Assembly (NCBI GenBank): GCA_002316805.1
Contig: DCEF01000020.1
Coordinates: 199,899-263,898 of the forward strand
Length of the DNA: 64,000 nt
Direction of reading: 5' to 3'
DNA from: Ruminococcaceae bacterium UBA1036
GTDB lineage: Bacteria; Bacillota; Clostridia; Oscillospirales; Acutalibacteraceae
The notes beneath the pieces are model-generated. The model was not told where the DNA came from, ran no database searches, and was given only the letters and a program-made list of their open reading frames with translations. Of the stretch, positions 1-8,222 are shown one piece after another; position 1 is the first letter of the stretch; the number at the start of each line of letters is the position of its first letter. The translations under genes and the position numbers were made by a program.

Positions 1-509
1 ATTTCGTCAGGCCACTTCTGAAAGGAGCCCATGCCGTTCTCAGCCTTAAGAGCCATAAAAAGCGCATAGTCTTCAAGCCATTCACTGCTTGACTCTTCAA
101 ACCTGCGGAAACCGCTGTCCCCTTCAGGGAAGCGGTCTGCAGCAATGTGCAGCATTTTGAAGCGGCTGCTGTAGAGCGCGCCGTAGTCGATTTTGTCAGG
201 ATTATCGCCGAACCAGAATTGCCCAAGCTCTTCACGTTTCAGAAGTCCATCCTTCACAAGTTGCTCATGGTCGACAAAGTAAGGGTTGGCCGCGAACGCC
301 GAAAAGCTTTGGTAAGGGCTGTCACCGCATCCGGTCTGGCCAATAGGCAGTATCTGCCAGTATGTTTGGCCGGCATCTTTTAGAAAATCAATAAAATTAA
401 ACGATTCCTTCCCCAGGTTTCCAATTCCATAGGGAGAAGGGAGGCTGCTTATGGGCAGAAGAACTCCACTCGTGCGAATTGGTACCACTCCCTTTGCCTT
501 TTTACGCAT
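1..509 (-). CDS. malQ: 4-alpha-glucanotransferase, N-terminal part (runs off window)
   Basis: Reading leftward from ATG at 509 gives an open frame to the window edge (about 169 residues, C-terminal part missing). The start MRKKAKGVVPIRTSGVLLPI and the following SLPSPYGIGNLG, WQILPIGQT and SPYQSFSAFA segments are the conserved N-terminus of GH77 amylomaltases, which transfer alpha-1,4-glucan segments between maltodextrins in the cytoplasm. It lies 12 bp downstream of glgP on the same strand, so the two are almost certainly co-transcribed; together they break maltodextrin or glycogen down to glucose-1-phosphate and glucose. The catalytic residues lie beyond the edge and cannot be checked. Confidence 0.9.
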   Translation of the reverse strand, partial: MRKKAKGVVPIRTSGVLLPISSLPSPYGIGNLGKESFNFIDFLKDAGQTYWQILPIGQTGCGDSPYQSFSAFAANPYFVDHEQLVKDGLLKREELGQFWFGDNPDKIDYGALYSSRFKMLHIAADRFPEGDSGFRRFEESSSEWLEDYALFMALKAENGMGSFQKWPDE

Positions 510-521
510 TAAAAACTGCGC

Positions 522-2960
522 TTAGTCTTTCTTGAGGTTCCAGATATTCTTAGCATATTCCAAAACACTGCGGTCACTGGAGAAATATCCGGCATTTGCC
601 GTATTCATAAGCCCTTTGCGCGTAAAGGCGCGGCTGTTGCGGTAATCGCGGTTCGCACGCAGGCGCGCTTCCTGATATGAAGAAAAATCATACAGTACGA
701 AATACTGATCCGGCCTGTGCCAACTTGCACCTTTAAGTATGGAGTCATAGAGTTCCTGGAAAACGCCTGTTCCGCCGTCATCAAGTGTCCCATTCACAAG
801 CGCATCAAGAGCGCGGCGGGCATGGTCGTTTTTCCTGTAGATTCCATTGGGGTCATAGCTCTCCCTGATTTTGTCAAGCTCTTCCACATGCGCGCCGAAA
901 ATATAGTTGTTTTCAGCGCCTGAGTGCTCCACAATTTCTATGTTGGCTCCGTCGTAAGTGCCTAAAGTAGGGGCTCCGTTGAGCATAAACTTCATGTTCC
1001 CTGTGCCTGAGGCTTCCGTGCCGGCTGTTGATATCTGCTCCGAGATATCTGCTGCGCAAACAAGCTTTTCAGCATACGAAACATCATAGTTATGTACGAA
1101 AACCACACGCATCATTTTGCTGACTTTCGGGTCTGAATTTACAAGGCGCGCCACTTCATTCACAAGTTTTATAATACCCTTGGCACGCACATAGCCCGGT
1201 GCGGCTTTTGCACCGAATATAAATGCCGTAGGCGTAAAATCGCATATGCTGCCTTCCTTAATTCCGTAATACAGGTCGAGTATTGAAAGCGCGTTTAAGA
1301 ACTGGCGTTTATACTCGTGCAGCCGCTTTGCCTGTATATCGAAAATAAAGTCTGGCGGTATGCTCACATTTTCATTTTTTTCAATGAACTGTGAAAGCTG
1401 CTGCTTTTTCTTATTTTTCACGCCTGCGAAATCATCAAGCACACCATTGTCGTCCGCAAAGCGTTTAATCCCCGACAGCATATCCAGGTCAGTTATCCAC
1501 CCGTCCGAGCCTAAAATACGCGTTATAAGGGCTGAAAGCTCCGGATTGCAGAGTGCAAGCCAGCGGCGCTGGGTAATGCCGTTAGTCACATTGCAGAAAC
1601 GCTCAGGGTAAAGCTCATACCACTGTTTCAGCACACGGTTCTTAAGTATCTCCGTGTGCAGCTTTGCCACGCCGTTCACATGGCATGAAGCATACACGGC
1701 AAGGTTTGCCATGCGTATTGTCTTCTGCTCTTTTTCCTCCGTATGCTCCGAGCCATCCGCATCTTTTACAGTTTGCCGCACTGTTTTCGCATCTACTACG
1801 GAACAGGCCGGAAGGTCACTCGCGAATTTTCCGCCAAGCGACAGGAATTCTTTCTTCTGGCGCTCCGCTATCTCGTCAACTATTCCGCATATGCCCGGAA
1901 GGACTGACGCATAAAGATTTTCATCCCACTGCTCGAGGGCTTCCGCCATAACCGTATGGTTTGTGTAGCGGAATGTCCTGCTTGTAATTGAAAACGCCGT
2001 TTCAAAATCGGCGCCGTGGTTTTTGAGCAGGCGTATAAGCTCGCACACAGCCACCGTGGGGTGCGTATCATTAAGCTGCATGGCATTCCTTTCAGGGAAC
2101 TTTGCCAAATCATTGCCCCAGCGCGCCGTATAAGAGCGCATCACATCCTGCATGGAGGCACTGCAGAAGAAATATTCCTGGCGTATGCGGAGCTTTTTGC
2201 CCTCGTCGGTCGTGTCATTGGGGTAAAGCACGCGCGATATATCCTCCGCGCGGTTCTTTTCTTCCACCGCTGCGTTGTACTGCTGGTCGTTAAATTTTCC
2301 AAAATCGAATGGTATGTTAGGTTCGCTCTGCCACAGGCGCACCGTATTTATGTTTTTCCCACCATAACCGATAATCGGCATATCGTACGGCACAGCCCTG
2401 ACGTTCCTGTCGGCATACTGCACGGTTACGGCATCTTTTTCCCTGCGGACTGACCATGGATCGCCCCAGCGCGTCCAATCGTCGGCCTCTTCTTTCTGGA
2501 AACCGTTTTCGAATTTCTGCCGGAACAATCCGTAACGGTAGCGTATCCCGTACCCCTGCACCGGCAGGCCGAGCGTGGCTGCCGAATCCATATAGCATGC
2601 GGCGAGGCGCCCGAGCCCACCGTTGCCAAGCGCCGCATCTTCTACTTCTTCCATAGAGTTAAGTTTTGCGCCTATGCTTTTTAAAAATCCATCAGCTTTC
2701 TGCAAAAGGCCAAGGGCAAGCAGGTTATTATAAATTGCGCGCCCAACAAGGAATTCACCTGAAAGGTAAAACACCTGCTTTTTGCCGGCATAGCGCTCTC
2801 TGCATTTTTGCCACACGGGGGCAAGGCGTTCCATCAGGCATCTGGAAAATGCACTGTGAAGCTCCTGCGGAGAAGCCTTATCCGGCGTTCGGCCAAAATC
2901 AAGCAGAAGGCTGCGTTTCATTTCGTCCGTAAACTCTGCGTCGAAGCAATCTGTTATCAT
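522..2960 (-). CDS. glgP: Glycogen/maltodextrin phosphorylase
   Basis: 812 residues, the usual length of bacterial GT35 phosphorylases. It releases glucose-1-phosphate from the non-reducing ends of alpha-1,4-glucans, with pyridoxal phosphate as cofactor. Visible family segments: FYLSGEFLVGRA near the N-terminus, ALGNGGLGRLAACYMDS, MQLNDTHPTVAVCELIRLL, FDIQAKRLHEYKRQ, and the PLP-lysine motif EASGTGNMKF followed by LGTYDGANIEI. First gene of a pair with malQ. Its promoter (3024-3052) contains a CG-centred motif shared with the sugar transporter and LacI-type promoters, suggesting common control. Whether the true substrate is stored glycogen or imported maltodextrin cannot be told from sequence; the neighbouring importer favours the latter at least in part. 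Confidence 0.97.
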   Translation of the reverse strand: MITDCFDAEFTDEMKRSLLLDFGRTPDKASPQELHSAFSRCLMERLAPVWQKCRERYAGKKQVFYLSGEFLVGRAIYNNLLALGLLQKADGFLKSIGAKLNSMEEVEDAALGNGGLGRLAACYMDSAATLGLPVQGYGIRYRYGLFRQKFENGFQKEEADDWTRWGDPWSVRREKDAVTVQYADRNVRAVPYDMPIIGYGGKNINTVRLWQSEPNIPFDFGKFNDQQYNAAVEEKNRAEDISRVLYPNDTTDEGKKLRIRQEYFFCSASMQDVMRSYTARWGNDLAKFPERNAMQLNDTHPTVAVCELIRLLKNHGADFETAFSITSRTFRYTNHTVMAEALEQWDENLYASVLPGICGIVDEIAERQKKEFLSLGGKFASDLPACSVVDAKTVRQTVKDADGSEHTEEKEQKTIRMANLAVYASCHVNGVAKLHTEILKNRVLKQWYELYPERFCNVTNGITQRRWLALCNPELSALITRILGSDGWITDLDMLSGIKRFADDNGVLDDFAGVKNKKKQQLSQFIEKNENVSIPPDFIFDIQAKRLHEYKRQFLNALSILDLYYGIKEGSICDFTPTAFIFGAKAAPGYVRAKGIIKLVNEVARLVNSDPKVSKMMRVVFVHNYDVSYAEKLVCAADISEQISTAGTEASGTGNMKFMLNGAPTLGTYDGANIEIVEHSGAENNYIFGAHVEELDKIRESYDPNGIYRKNDHARRALDALVNGTLDDGGTGVFQELYDSILKGASWHRPDQYFVLYDFSSYQEARLRANRDYRNSRAFTRKGLMNTANAGYFSSDRSVLEYAKNIWNLKKD

Positions 2961-3023
2961 GAAAAATCCCCCTTAAAAACGTTCCAAACTTTATGTTCTA
3001 ATAACCTAAAGCCAACTTCTTGC

Positions 3024-3068
3024 AGTATATCATATGTTTTCGATAATCTCAATACTTATTTTCGATAT
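3024..3068 (-). promoter_or_regulatory. glgP promoter with two putative LacI-family operator half-sites
   Basis: On the minus strand TTGAGA (3047-3052) and TATACT (3024-3029) are separated by exactly 17 bp. TTTTCGATAA (3037-3046, plus-strand reading) lies inside the spacer and TTTTCGATAT (3059-3068) just upstream of the -35 box. The same CG-centred 10-mer recurs in the promoters of the sugar-binding protein and of the LacI-type gene, so these are probably repressor sites; no binding data are available here. Confidence 0.6.
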
Positions 3069-3283
3069 CATTTTGTTTTATTGCAGATTAGCAGAAGTCG
3101 TCGGATGAGATATTTCGGATAACACTAAAGCTTTATATTAATCTTAAACACCGCGTGCCCACTGCATTATGCGGTTATAATTGCGTCCAAAAAAAATACT
3201 TTGTATCTTTATTCATCTGCAGCCTCATTTTGCATTGATGATTATATAAATGAAAAAAATTGGAAAAGATTAAACAAAAGCTC

Positions 3284-3360
3284 TTGCATTTCAAGAAAAA
3301 TTGTGTTATATTTACTGCGGTGTTTTATTTCGAAATTATTTGGCAGTTATTTTTCGAAAT
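3284..3360 (+). promoter_or_regulatory. Promoter and paired operator-like palindromes of the sugar ABC operon
   Basis: TTGCAT (3284-3289) and TATATT (3307-3312) with a 17-bp spacer form a sigma-A promoter. Downstream of the expected start site lie the perfect palindrome ATTTCGAAAT (3327-3336) and TTTTCGAAAT (3351-3360), whose CG centres are 24 bp apart. A repressor bound there would block elongation or initiation. The remaining intergenic stretch from 3069 to 3283 shows no further feature. Confidence 0.6.
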
Positions 3361-3422
3361 AGTAGACGCCAGTAAAACTATTTTCCATTAAAACACACAG
3401 AATGAAGGGAGCGATATTGGTC

Positions 3423-4829
3423 ATGAAGCATTGTGGAAAAAAGATAGTTGCAGCTTCGCTTGCGGCATTGATGGTCACAGGTACGTTTGCAGGCTGCCAT
3501 AAGACTACCAACACTTCATCTACAGCAAATGGGGGAGTCTCGTCTTCCGGAACTGGAACTAAAGGTCAGGTTTATTACCTCAACTTTAAACCTGAGCAGG
3601 CAGATCAGTTTACAAGTATCGCAAAGGCTTATACACAGAAAACAGGCGTCAAGGTAAAAGTCCAGACGGCTGCAGCCGGCACTTACGAAAAGTCCCTGAG
3701 GTCTGAAATGGCAAAGAGCGATGCGCCGACCATATTCATCTGCAACGGTCCTGTAGGCTATAAGACATGGGGAAGCTACTGCGCCGACCTTAGTGACATG
3801 AAAATGGCCAAACAGCTTACAAACCAGTCACTGGCTTTAAAGGATGGCAGTAAAATTGTCGGTCTCCCATTGGCAGTAGAAGGCTACGGCCTTATCTACA
3901 ACCAAGCAATAATGGATAAATATTTCAAGCTTGACGGCGCTAAAGCAAAAAGCATGGACGAAATCAACAACTTCGCAAAATTTAAAGATGTTGTTGAAGA
4001 CATGACCGCCAAAAAAGGCAAGCTTGGAATCAAAGGCGTATTTGCAAGCACTTCCCTCAAATCAGGCGAAGACTGGCGCTGGCAGACCCACCTTGCAAAC
4101 ATTCCAATCACATACGAGCTTCAGGACAACAACACCGACTTAACAAAGGGTGTAAATGAAATCCAATTTAAGTATGGTAACGAATTCAAAAACATCTTTG
4201 ACCTGTATCTTAACAATTCAGTTACAAACAAAAAGCTTCTTGGCAGCAAGAGCGTAGGTGACTCCACCAGCGAATTTGCCCTTGGGCAAGCTGCGATGGT
4301 GCAGAACGGTAACTGGGTCTGGAGCGACATAAGCAAGACCGATGGTAATGTCGTTAAGAAAGAAGACATCAAGTTTATGCCTATCTACACAGGCCACAGT
4401 GGTGAAGAAACACAGGGAATCTGCATGGGCACTGAAAACTTTGCATGCATAAACTCGAAAGCCTCAGCCGATGACCAGAAAGCCTCAATTGATTTCCTCA
4501 ACTGGCTCTACACCGGTGAAGGAACAGATTATGTTACAAAGAGCCCGAGTGATGGCGGCCTCGGATTTATTGCCCCATACGAAGCGTTTAAAGGCAAATC
4601 TCCTGATGACCCGCTTGCACAGGAAGTTGAAAAATGGGAAAACAAGAGCGGCATCAAGACAGTTCCGTGGGATTTCACATGCTTCCCAAGCCAGAACTTT
4701 AAGGATTACTTTGGCTCACGCCTTCTCGCTTATGCACAAGGCCAGTGCAGCTGGGATGATGTAAAGAACGGTGTCGTGAGTAAATGGAAGTCTGAAGCGG
4801 CAGCATCTGCAACGTCTTCAAAAAGCTGA
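3423..4829 (+). CDS. Sugar ABC transporter substrate-binding lipoprotein (CUT1 type)
   Basis: 468 residues from ATG 3423; AAGGGAG at 3405-3411 fits this start better than the ATG at 3402, which overlaps that Shine-Dalgarno. An N-terminal signal peptide ends in the lipobox TGTFAGC, so the mature protein is a membrane-anchored lipoprotein, followed by a Ser/Thr/Gly-rich linker. The body has the extracellular solute-binding family 1 layout (LPLAVEGYGLIYN, GQAAMVQNGNW, FLNWLYTGEG). It delivers an oligosaccharide to the permeases encoded next. The ligand is not readable from sequence; location between glgP-malQ and a LacI regulator suggests maltodextrin or a related alpha-glucoside. A hairpin with a T-run follows and would make this gene more abundantly transcribed than the permeases. 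Confidence 0.92.
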   Translation: MKHCGKKIVAASLAALMVTGTFAGCHKTTNTSSTANGGVSSSGTGTKGQVYYLNFKPEQADQFTSIAKAYTQKTGVKVKVQTAAAGTYEKSLRSEMAKSDAPTIFICNGPVGYKTWGSYCADLSDMKMAKQLTNQSLALKDGSKIVGLPLAVEGYGLIYNQAIMDKYFKLDGAKAKSMDEINNFAKFKDVVEDMTAKKGKLGIKGVFASTSLKSGEDWRWQTHLANIPITYELQDNNTDLTKGVNEIQFKYGNEFKNIFDLYLNNSVTNKKLLGSKSVGDSTSEFALGQAAMVQNGNWVWSDISKTDGNVVKKEDIKFMPIYTGHSGEETQGICMGTENFACINSKASADDQKASIDFLNWLYTGEGTDYVTKSPSDGGLGFIAPYEAFKGKSPDDPLAQEVEKWENKSGIKTVPWDFTCFPSQNFKDYFGSRLLAYAQGQCSWDDVKNGVVSKWKSEAAASATSSKS

Positions 4830-4863
4830 GCATAAGGCTTAAAGTTTTCAGCATTTTGTAAAG

Positions 4864-4899
4864 ATAGTGGGTGGAGATAATAATTCACTCACTATTTTT
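4864..4899 (+). terminator. Partial terminator between binding protein and permeases
   Basis: ATAGTGGGTG (4864-4873) pairs with CACTCACTAT (4886-4895) and is followed by TTTT(T). Such hairpins after the first gene of sugar ABC operons commonly reduce downstream expression; the permease genes have no obvious own promoter in the 120 bp that follow. Confidence 0.6.
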
Positions 4900-5019
4900 A
4901 TAAGATTATTCACGGCCGCCTAAACGGCGCCATGGCACAATACTTGGAATGTTTGCAAGAGAGTATGTGCCCATTAACCAAAATGTAAATTATATCAATC
5001 CCGGTTAGGAGGTTCTGCA

Positions 5020-5865
5020 ATGCAAAAAGTCCTGCGAAAGTACTGGGCTATTTTTACTCTTCCCACAGTTATTTGTTTTGCAATTGCATTTTTAATACCA
5101 TTTATTACTGGCCTTGGCCTTTCATTCTCGAATTTTACAACTGTGACTGACGCAAAATTTGTCGGATTCGTTAACTATAAAAAAGCTTTTTCGGGTGATT
5201 CTGATTTTCTCCCCTCATTGGGCCGTACTGTTTTGTTCACAATTATATGCATGGTGCTTATAAACCTTTTCGGGTTTATTTTGGCCCTGCTGCTTACAAG
5301 GAAGATGCGCGGCACGAGTTTCTTCCGCACAATATTCTTTATGCCTAACCTCATTGGAGGCATCGTTCTCGGATATGTTTGGCAGCTTATATTAAACGGC
5401 ATCCTTATGAAATATAACCAAACGCTGACAACTAAAGGCAGCTATGGTATTATAGGCCTCATCATACTGATGTGTTGGCAGATGACAGGTTACATGATGG
5501 TAATTTACATAGCTGCTCTCCAGAACATAAACCCCGACATGATTGAGGCAGCTGAAATTGATGGTGCCTCTTCATGGCAGACACTTATCCACATCAAGAT
5601 CCCCACGATAATGCCTGCCATCACTATTTGCACTTTTCTTACACTGACTAATTCCTTTAGGCTGTTCGACCAGAACCTGGCCCTTACAAACGGTGCCCCT
5701 GGCAATGACTCCGCACTGGTTGCGCTGGATATATATAAAACATTTTACGGGACTACCGGTTATGCTGGTGTCGGCCAGGCAGAAGCCGTAATCTTCACCA
5801 TTATTCTGGCTGTTATAGCTGTTATCCAGCTGCATGCCACACGCAGGAAGGAAGTCGAGTCTTAA
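5020..5865 (+). CDS. Sugar ABC transporter permease, MalF/UgpA type
   Basis: 281 residues with about six hydrophobic segments and the cytoplasmic EAA loop EAAEIDGASSWQTLIHIKIP that contacts the ATPase. The length and the first segment (RKYWAIFTLPTVICFAIAFL) match the first permease of CUT1 importers. GGAGG lies just before the ATG. The stop overlaps the start of the next permease (TAATG), implying translational coupling. No ATP-binding protein gene is nearby, so the transporter probably uses a shared MsmX/UgpC-like ATPase encoded elsewhere, as is usual in Firmicutes. Confidence 0.93.
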   Translation: MQKVLRKYWAIFTLPTVICFAIAFLIPFITGLGLSFSNFTTVTDAKFVGFVNYKKAFSGDSDFLPSLGRTVLFTIICMVLINLFGFILALLLTRKMRGTSFFRTIFFMPNLIGGIVLGYVWQLILNGILMKYNQTLTTKGSYGIIGLIILMCWQMTGYMMVIYIAALQNINPDMIEAAEIDGASSWQTLIHIKIPTIMPAITICTFLTLTNSFRLFDQNLALTNGAPGNDSALVALDIYKTFYGTTGYAGVGQAEAVIFTIILAVIAVIQLHATRRKEVES

Positions 5866-6737
5866 TGAATAAAAGTAGGAAAACTGCAAATGTAATTATC
5901 ACCATTATTCTCGCTTTCCTGTCTCTCATCTTTATTGGCCCAATTTTAATGGTGCTGATGAACTCCTTCAAAGGGAAGCTGTTCATTTCAAGTGAGCCTT
6001 TCAAATTTCCGACTTTCAAGCAACAAGATCTCGGTGAAGCCGGAATAATGCCTAAAACATTCGTTGGTACAAAGAATTACGTTTCCGGAGTTGAAAAGAC
6101 TAATTTCTGGGGCGCTTTCGGCCGTTCTGTTTTCATCACTGTGTTTTCCGTGCTGCTTATCGTAGTCCTGACATCCATGACAGCATGGTTCATCACCCGC
6201 GCCAAGAACCACTACGCCAGCGTCCTTTACTATCTTTTTGTTTTCTTAATGGTTATTCCATTCCAAATGGTCATGTATTCCATGACAAAGATTGCAGATG
6301 TCCTTCACCTTGACAACCCTGTCGGCATTCTTGTGCTGTATCTTGGCTTTGGAGCCGGCATGTCTGTTTTCATGTTCTCCGGTTTTGTAAAAGGAATCCC
6401 CACTGATATCGAAGAAGCAGCAATAATCGATGGCTGCAATCCTCTGCAGTGCTTCTTTAAGGTTGTGTTCCCTATTATGAAGCCAACATCTATAACCGTC
6501 GCTATCTTGAATACGATGTGGATATGGAATGACTACCTCATGCCGTATCTGGTAATGGGCAAAGATTATCCTACTATCCCGGTCGCCATTCAGTACCTGC
6601 AGGGCGGCTACGGCAGCATTGACATGGGTGCAATGATGGCAGTCCTTATCCTCGCAATTATACCAATCATCATCTTCTACGCACTTTGCCAGAGGCAGAT
6701 TATTGAAGGCGTAGTTGCTGGAGCTGTAAAAGGCTGA
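5865..6737 (+). CDS. Sugar ABC transporter permease, MalG/UgpE type
   Basis: 290 residues, six predicted membrane segments, with the EAA loop EEAAIIDGCNPLQCFFKVVF and the WNDYLMPYLV segment typical of second CUT1 permeases. Its start codon shares one base with the stop of the upstream permease. It forms the transmembrane channel with that protein for uptake of the sugar bound by the lipoprotein at 3423-4829. It is the last gene of the operon; a plus-strand terminator-like hairpin lies at 6858-6895. Confidence 0.93.
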   Translation: MNKSRKTANVIITIILAFLSLIFIGPILMVLMNSFKGKLFISSEPFKFPTFKQQDLGEAGIMPKTFVGTKNYVSGVEKTNFWGAFGRSVFITVFSVLLIVVLTSMTAWFITRAKNHYASVLYYLFVFLMVIPFQMVMYSMTKIADVLHLDNPVGILVLYLGFGAGMSVFMFSGFVKGIPTDIEEAAIIDGCNPLQCFFKVVFPIMKPTSITVAILNTMWIWNDYLMPYLVMGKDYPTIPVAIQYLQGGYGSIDMGAMMAVLILAIIPIIIFYALCQRQIIEGVVAGAVKG

Positions 6738-6775
6738 TTATAAATCAGGGCAATGCAGTTCTTCATTAAATGGCC

Positions 6776-6802
6776 AAAAAAAAGCCTCTGCAAAGCAGAG
6801 GG
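6776..6802 (-). terminator. Terminator of the LacI-type gene (leftward)
   Basis: CCTCTGC (6785-6791), loop AAA, GCAGAGG (6795-6801); read leftward it is followed by a run of eight T (6776-6783). It serves the leftward regulator gene. Confidence 0.6.
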
Positions 6803-6857
6803 CATATAAATCGATTATAAGTTATTGGTCTTCTTTTTTCATATTTGTTCCTCATCA

Positions 6858-6895
6858 CTGGCCTCTTCATTTTTTGGGGGAGGCCAGACTTTTTA
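6858..6895 (+). terminator. Terminator of the sugar ABC operon
   Basis: CTGGCCTC (6858-6865) pairs with GAGGCCAG (6880-6887), followed by ACTTTTT on the plus strand. Confidence 0.6.
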
Positions 6896-6941
6896 CTCTG
6901 ATTTTTATAAATTAAAGTGCAGGAAGATTTCCGCACACAGC

Positions 6942-7955
6942 CTATTTTAGATGGATCTCACGTGTTCTCGGCCTTCCTGTGGAACTGCGCACAACAAGCT
7001 CAGGGATAAGCATAAGGCGGTTAATGCAGTTGCCTTTCATTATCTGCTCAAGCAGCAGGCAGACATTCTTCCCAATGGCGAGGCGGTCCTGGCGGATCGT
7101 TGTAAGCGGAGGCGTTGCATAGGCAGCAATCGGCAGGTCATCAAATCCAACAACGCTCATATCGTCAGGCACACGAAGCCCAAGGCGGTAGAGCTCACAG
7201 AGCACTCCATGCGCAAGGACATCACTTGCGCACACTATGGCAGTGGCGCCCGCTTTAATAAACCGGCTTACAAATTTTGTTGCACAGTCAGAAGGAGTAA
7301 AGTCACCGTTAGCAATCAGCTCTTCATGCACTGTAAGGCCATAGTATGACATACCAAGGCGGAAACCGCTCAGCCTCTCGGCTGAAACCCAGCTCTGCGG
7401 GTCACCGTTAAGCATTGCGATAGATTTGTGGCCCAGTTTCGCCAAGTGCTGAACAGCGCAGAAAATTCCTTCCTGATTGTCTACACCAAGGCATGAAACA
7501 TGCTTGTTATAAACAACATTGTCGAGCAGCACTGTGGGGATTGTTGTCTTTTTAAGCTGGCGGAGAAAATCGTCGTTCAGGTCAAACCCAAGCAGAAATC
7601 CCCCTGCATAATGGTTCGAATACATATATTCTTCATACTGGATCCCATTGCTTTTATTAAGCGACATTGGAACAATGGAAACGTCCCACTGTTTTGTGGC
7701 CGCTGCAAGCTTAAAGCCTATAATTATATCATAGCCAAACTGTTCAACACGCTCATAACCCATGTTCTCAATGAATACGCATATTTTTACAGGCGACGCA
7801 GGCCGTGTCCGGCGCGGCACATAGCCCATCTTCAGCGCAGCATCCAGCACAAGCTTACGCGTTTCCTTGCTCACATCACTTGCGCCGTTCAGGCCCTTCG
7901 AAACCGTGCTTATTGAAAGGTTTAGTTTCTTTGCGATATCCCGAATTGTAGTCAT
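6942..7955 (-). CDS. LacI/GalR-family transcriptional regulator
   Basis: 337 residues. The N-terminal helix-turn-helix (MTTIRDIAKKLNLSISTVSKG, residues 1-20 and following) and the hinge segment are standard for the family; residues from about 60 onward form a periplasmic-binding-protein-like ligand domain (GFLLGFDLNDD, GFDDLPIAAYATPPLTTIRQD). It probably represses the sugar importer, glgP-malQ and itself, because CG-centred 10-mers occur in pairs at all three promoters. The effector is unknown, plausibly maltose or a related disaccharide. It is convergent to the importer operon. Confidence 0.92.
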   Translation of the reverse strand: MTTIRDIAKKLNLSISTVSKGLNGASDVSKETRKLVLDAALKMGYVPRRTRPASPVKICVFIENMGYERVEQFGYDIIIGFKLAAATKQWDVSIVPMSLNKSNGIQYEEYMYSNHYAGGFLLGFDLNDDFLRQLKKTTIPTVLLDNVVYNKHVSCLGVDNQEGIFCAVQHLAKLGHKSIAMLNGDPQSWVSAERLSGFRLGMSYYGLTVHEELIANGDFTPSDCATKFVSRFIKAGATAIVCASDVLAHGVLCELYRLGLRVPDDMSVVGFDDLPIAAYATPPLTTIRQDRLAIGKNVCLLLEQIMKGNCINRLMLIPELVVRSSTGRPRTREIHLK

Positions 7956-7980
7956 AACCTTGTCCCTGCATTTCAGTTAA

Positions 7981-8035
7981 TTTTCGATATTTTCGATAAC
8001 AGCTTAATTCTATCACGCATTTTATAGTGAGTCAA
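7981..8035 (-). promoter_or_regulatory. Promoter of the LacI-type gene with two tandem operator-like sites
   Basis: On the minus strand TTGACT (8030-8035) and TAGAAT (8007-8012) are 17 bp apart. Immediately downstream of the expected start point, TTTTCGATAA (7990-7999) and TTTTCGATAT (7981-7990) overlap by one base. The arrangement suggests autorepression. Confidence 0.6.
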
Positions 8036-8142
8036 TTGCTTGTAAATTATTAACTGAGATTTTATACTGCGTATATTGTTTTTCATGCACATTGCAATAT
8101 TCTCAAAGGAAGTGGCTTCACAAATACAGCAAAATAAAATAC

Positions 8143-8174
8143 GCCCTGAGGTGGTTATAAAGCCAGCTCAAGGC
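8143..8174. terminator. Bidirectional terminator downstream of the propeller-like gene
   Basis: GCCCTGAG (8143-8150) pairs with CTCAAGGC (8167-8174, one G-T pair). Leftward it is followed by ATTTTATTTT, rightward by a T-rich stretch. It ends the 8223-9434 gene. Confidence 0.6.
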
Positions 8175-8222
8175 ACATTTTATTCTATTTTTTAAGCAGC
8201 AGGTGCATTCATATAAGGTATG

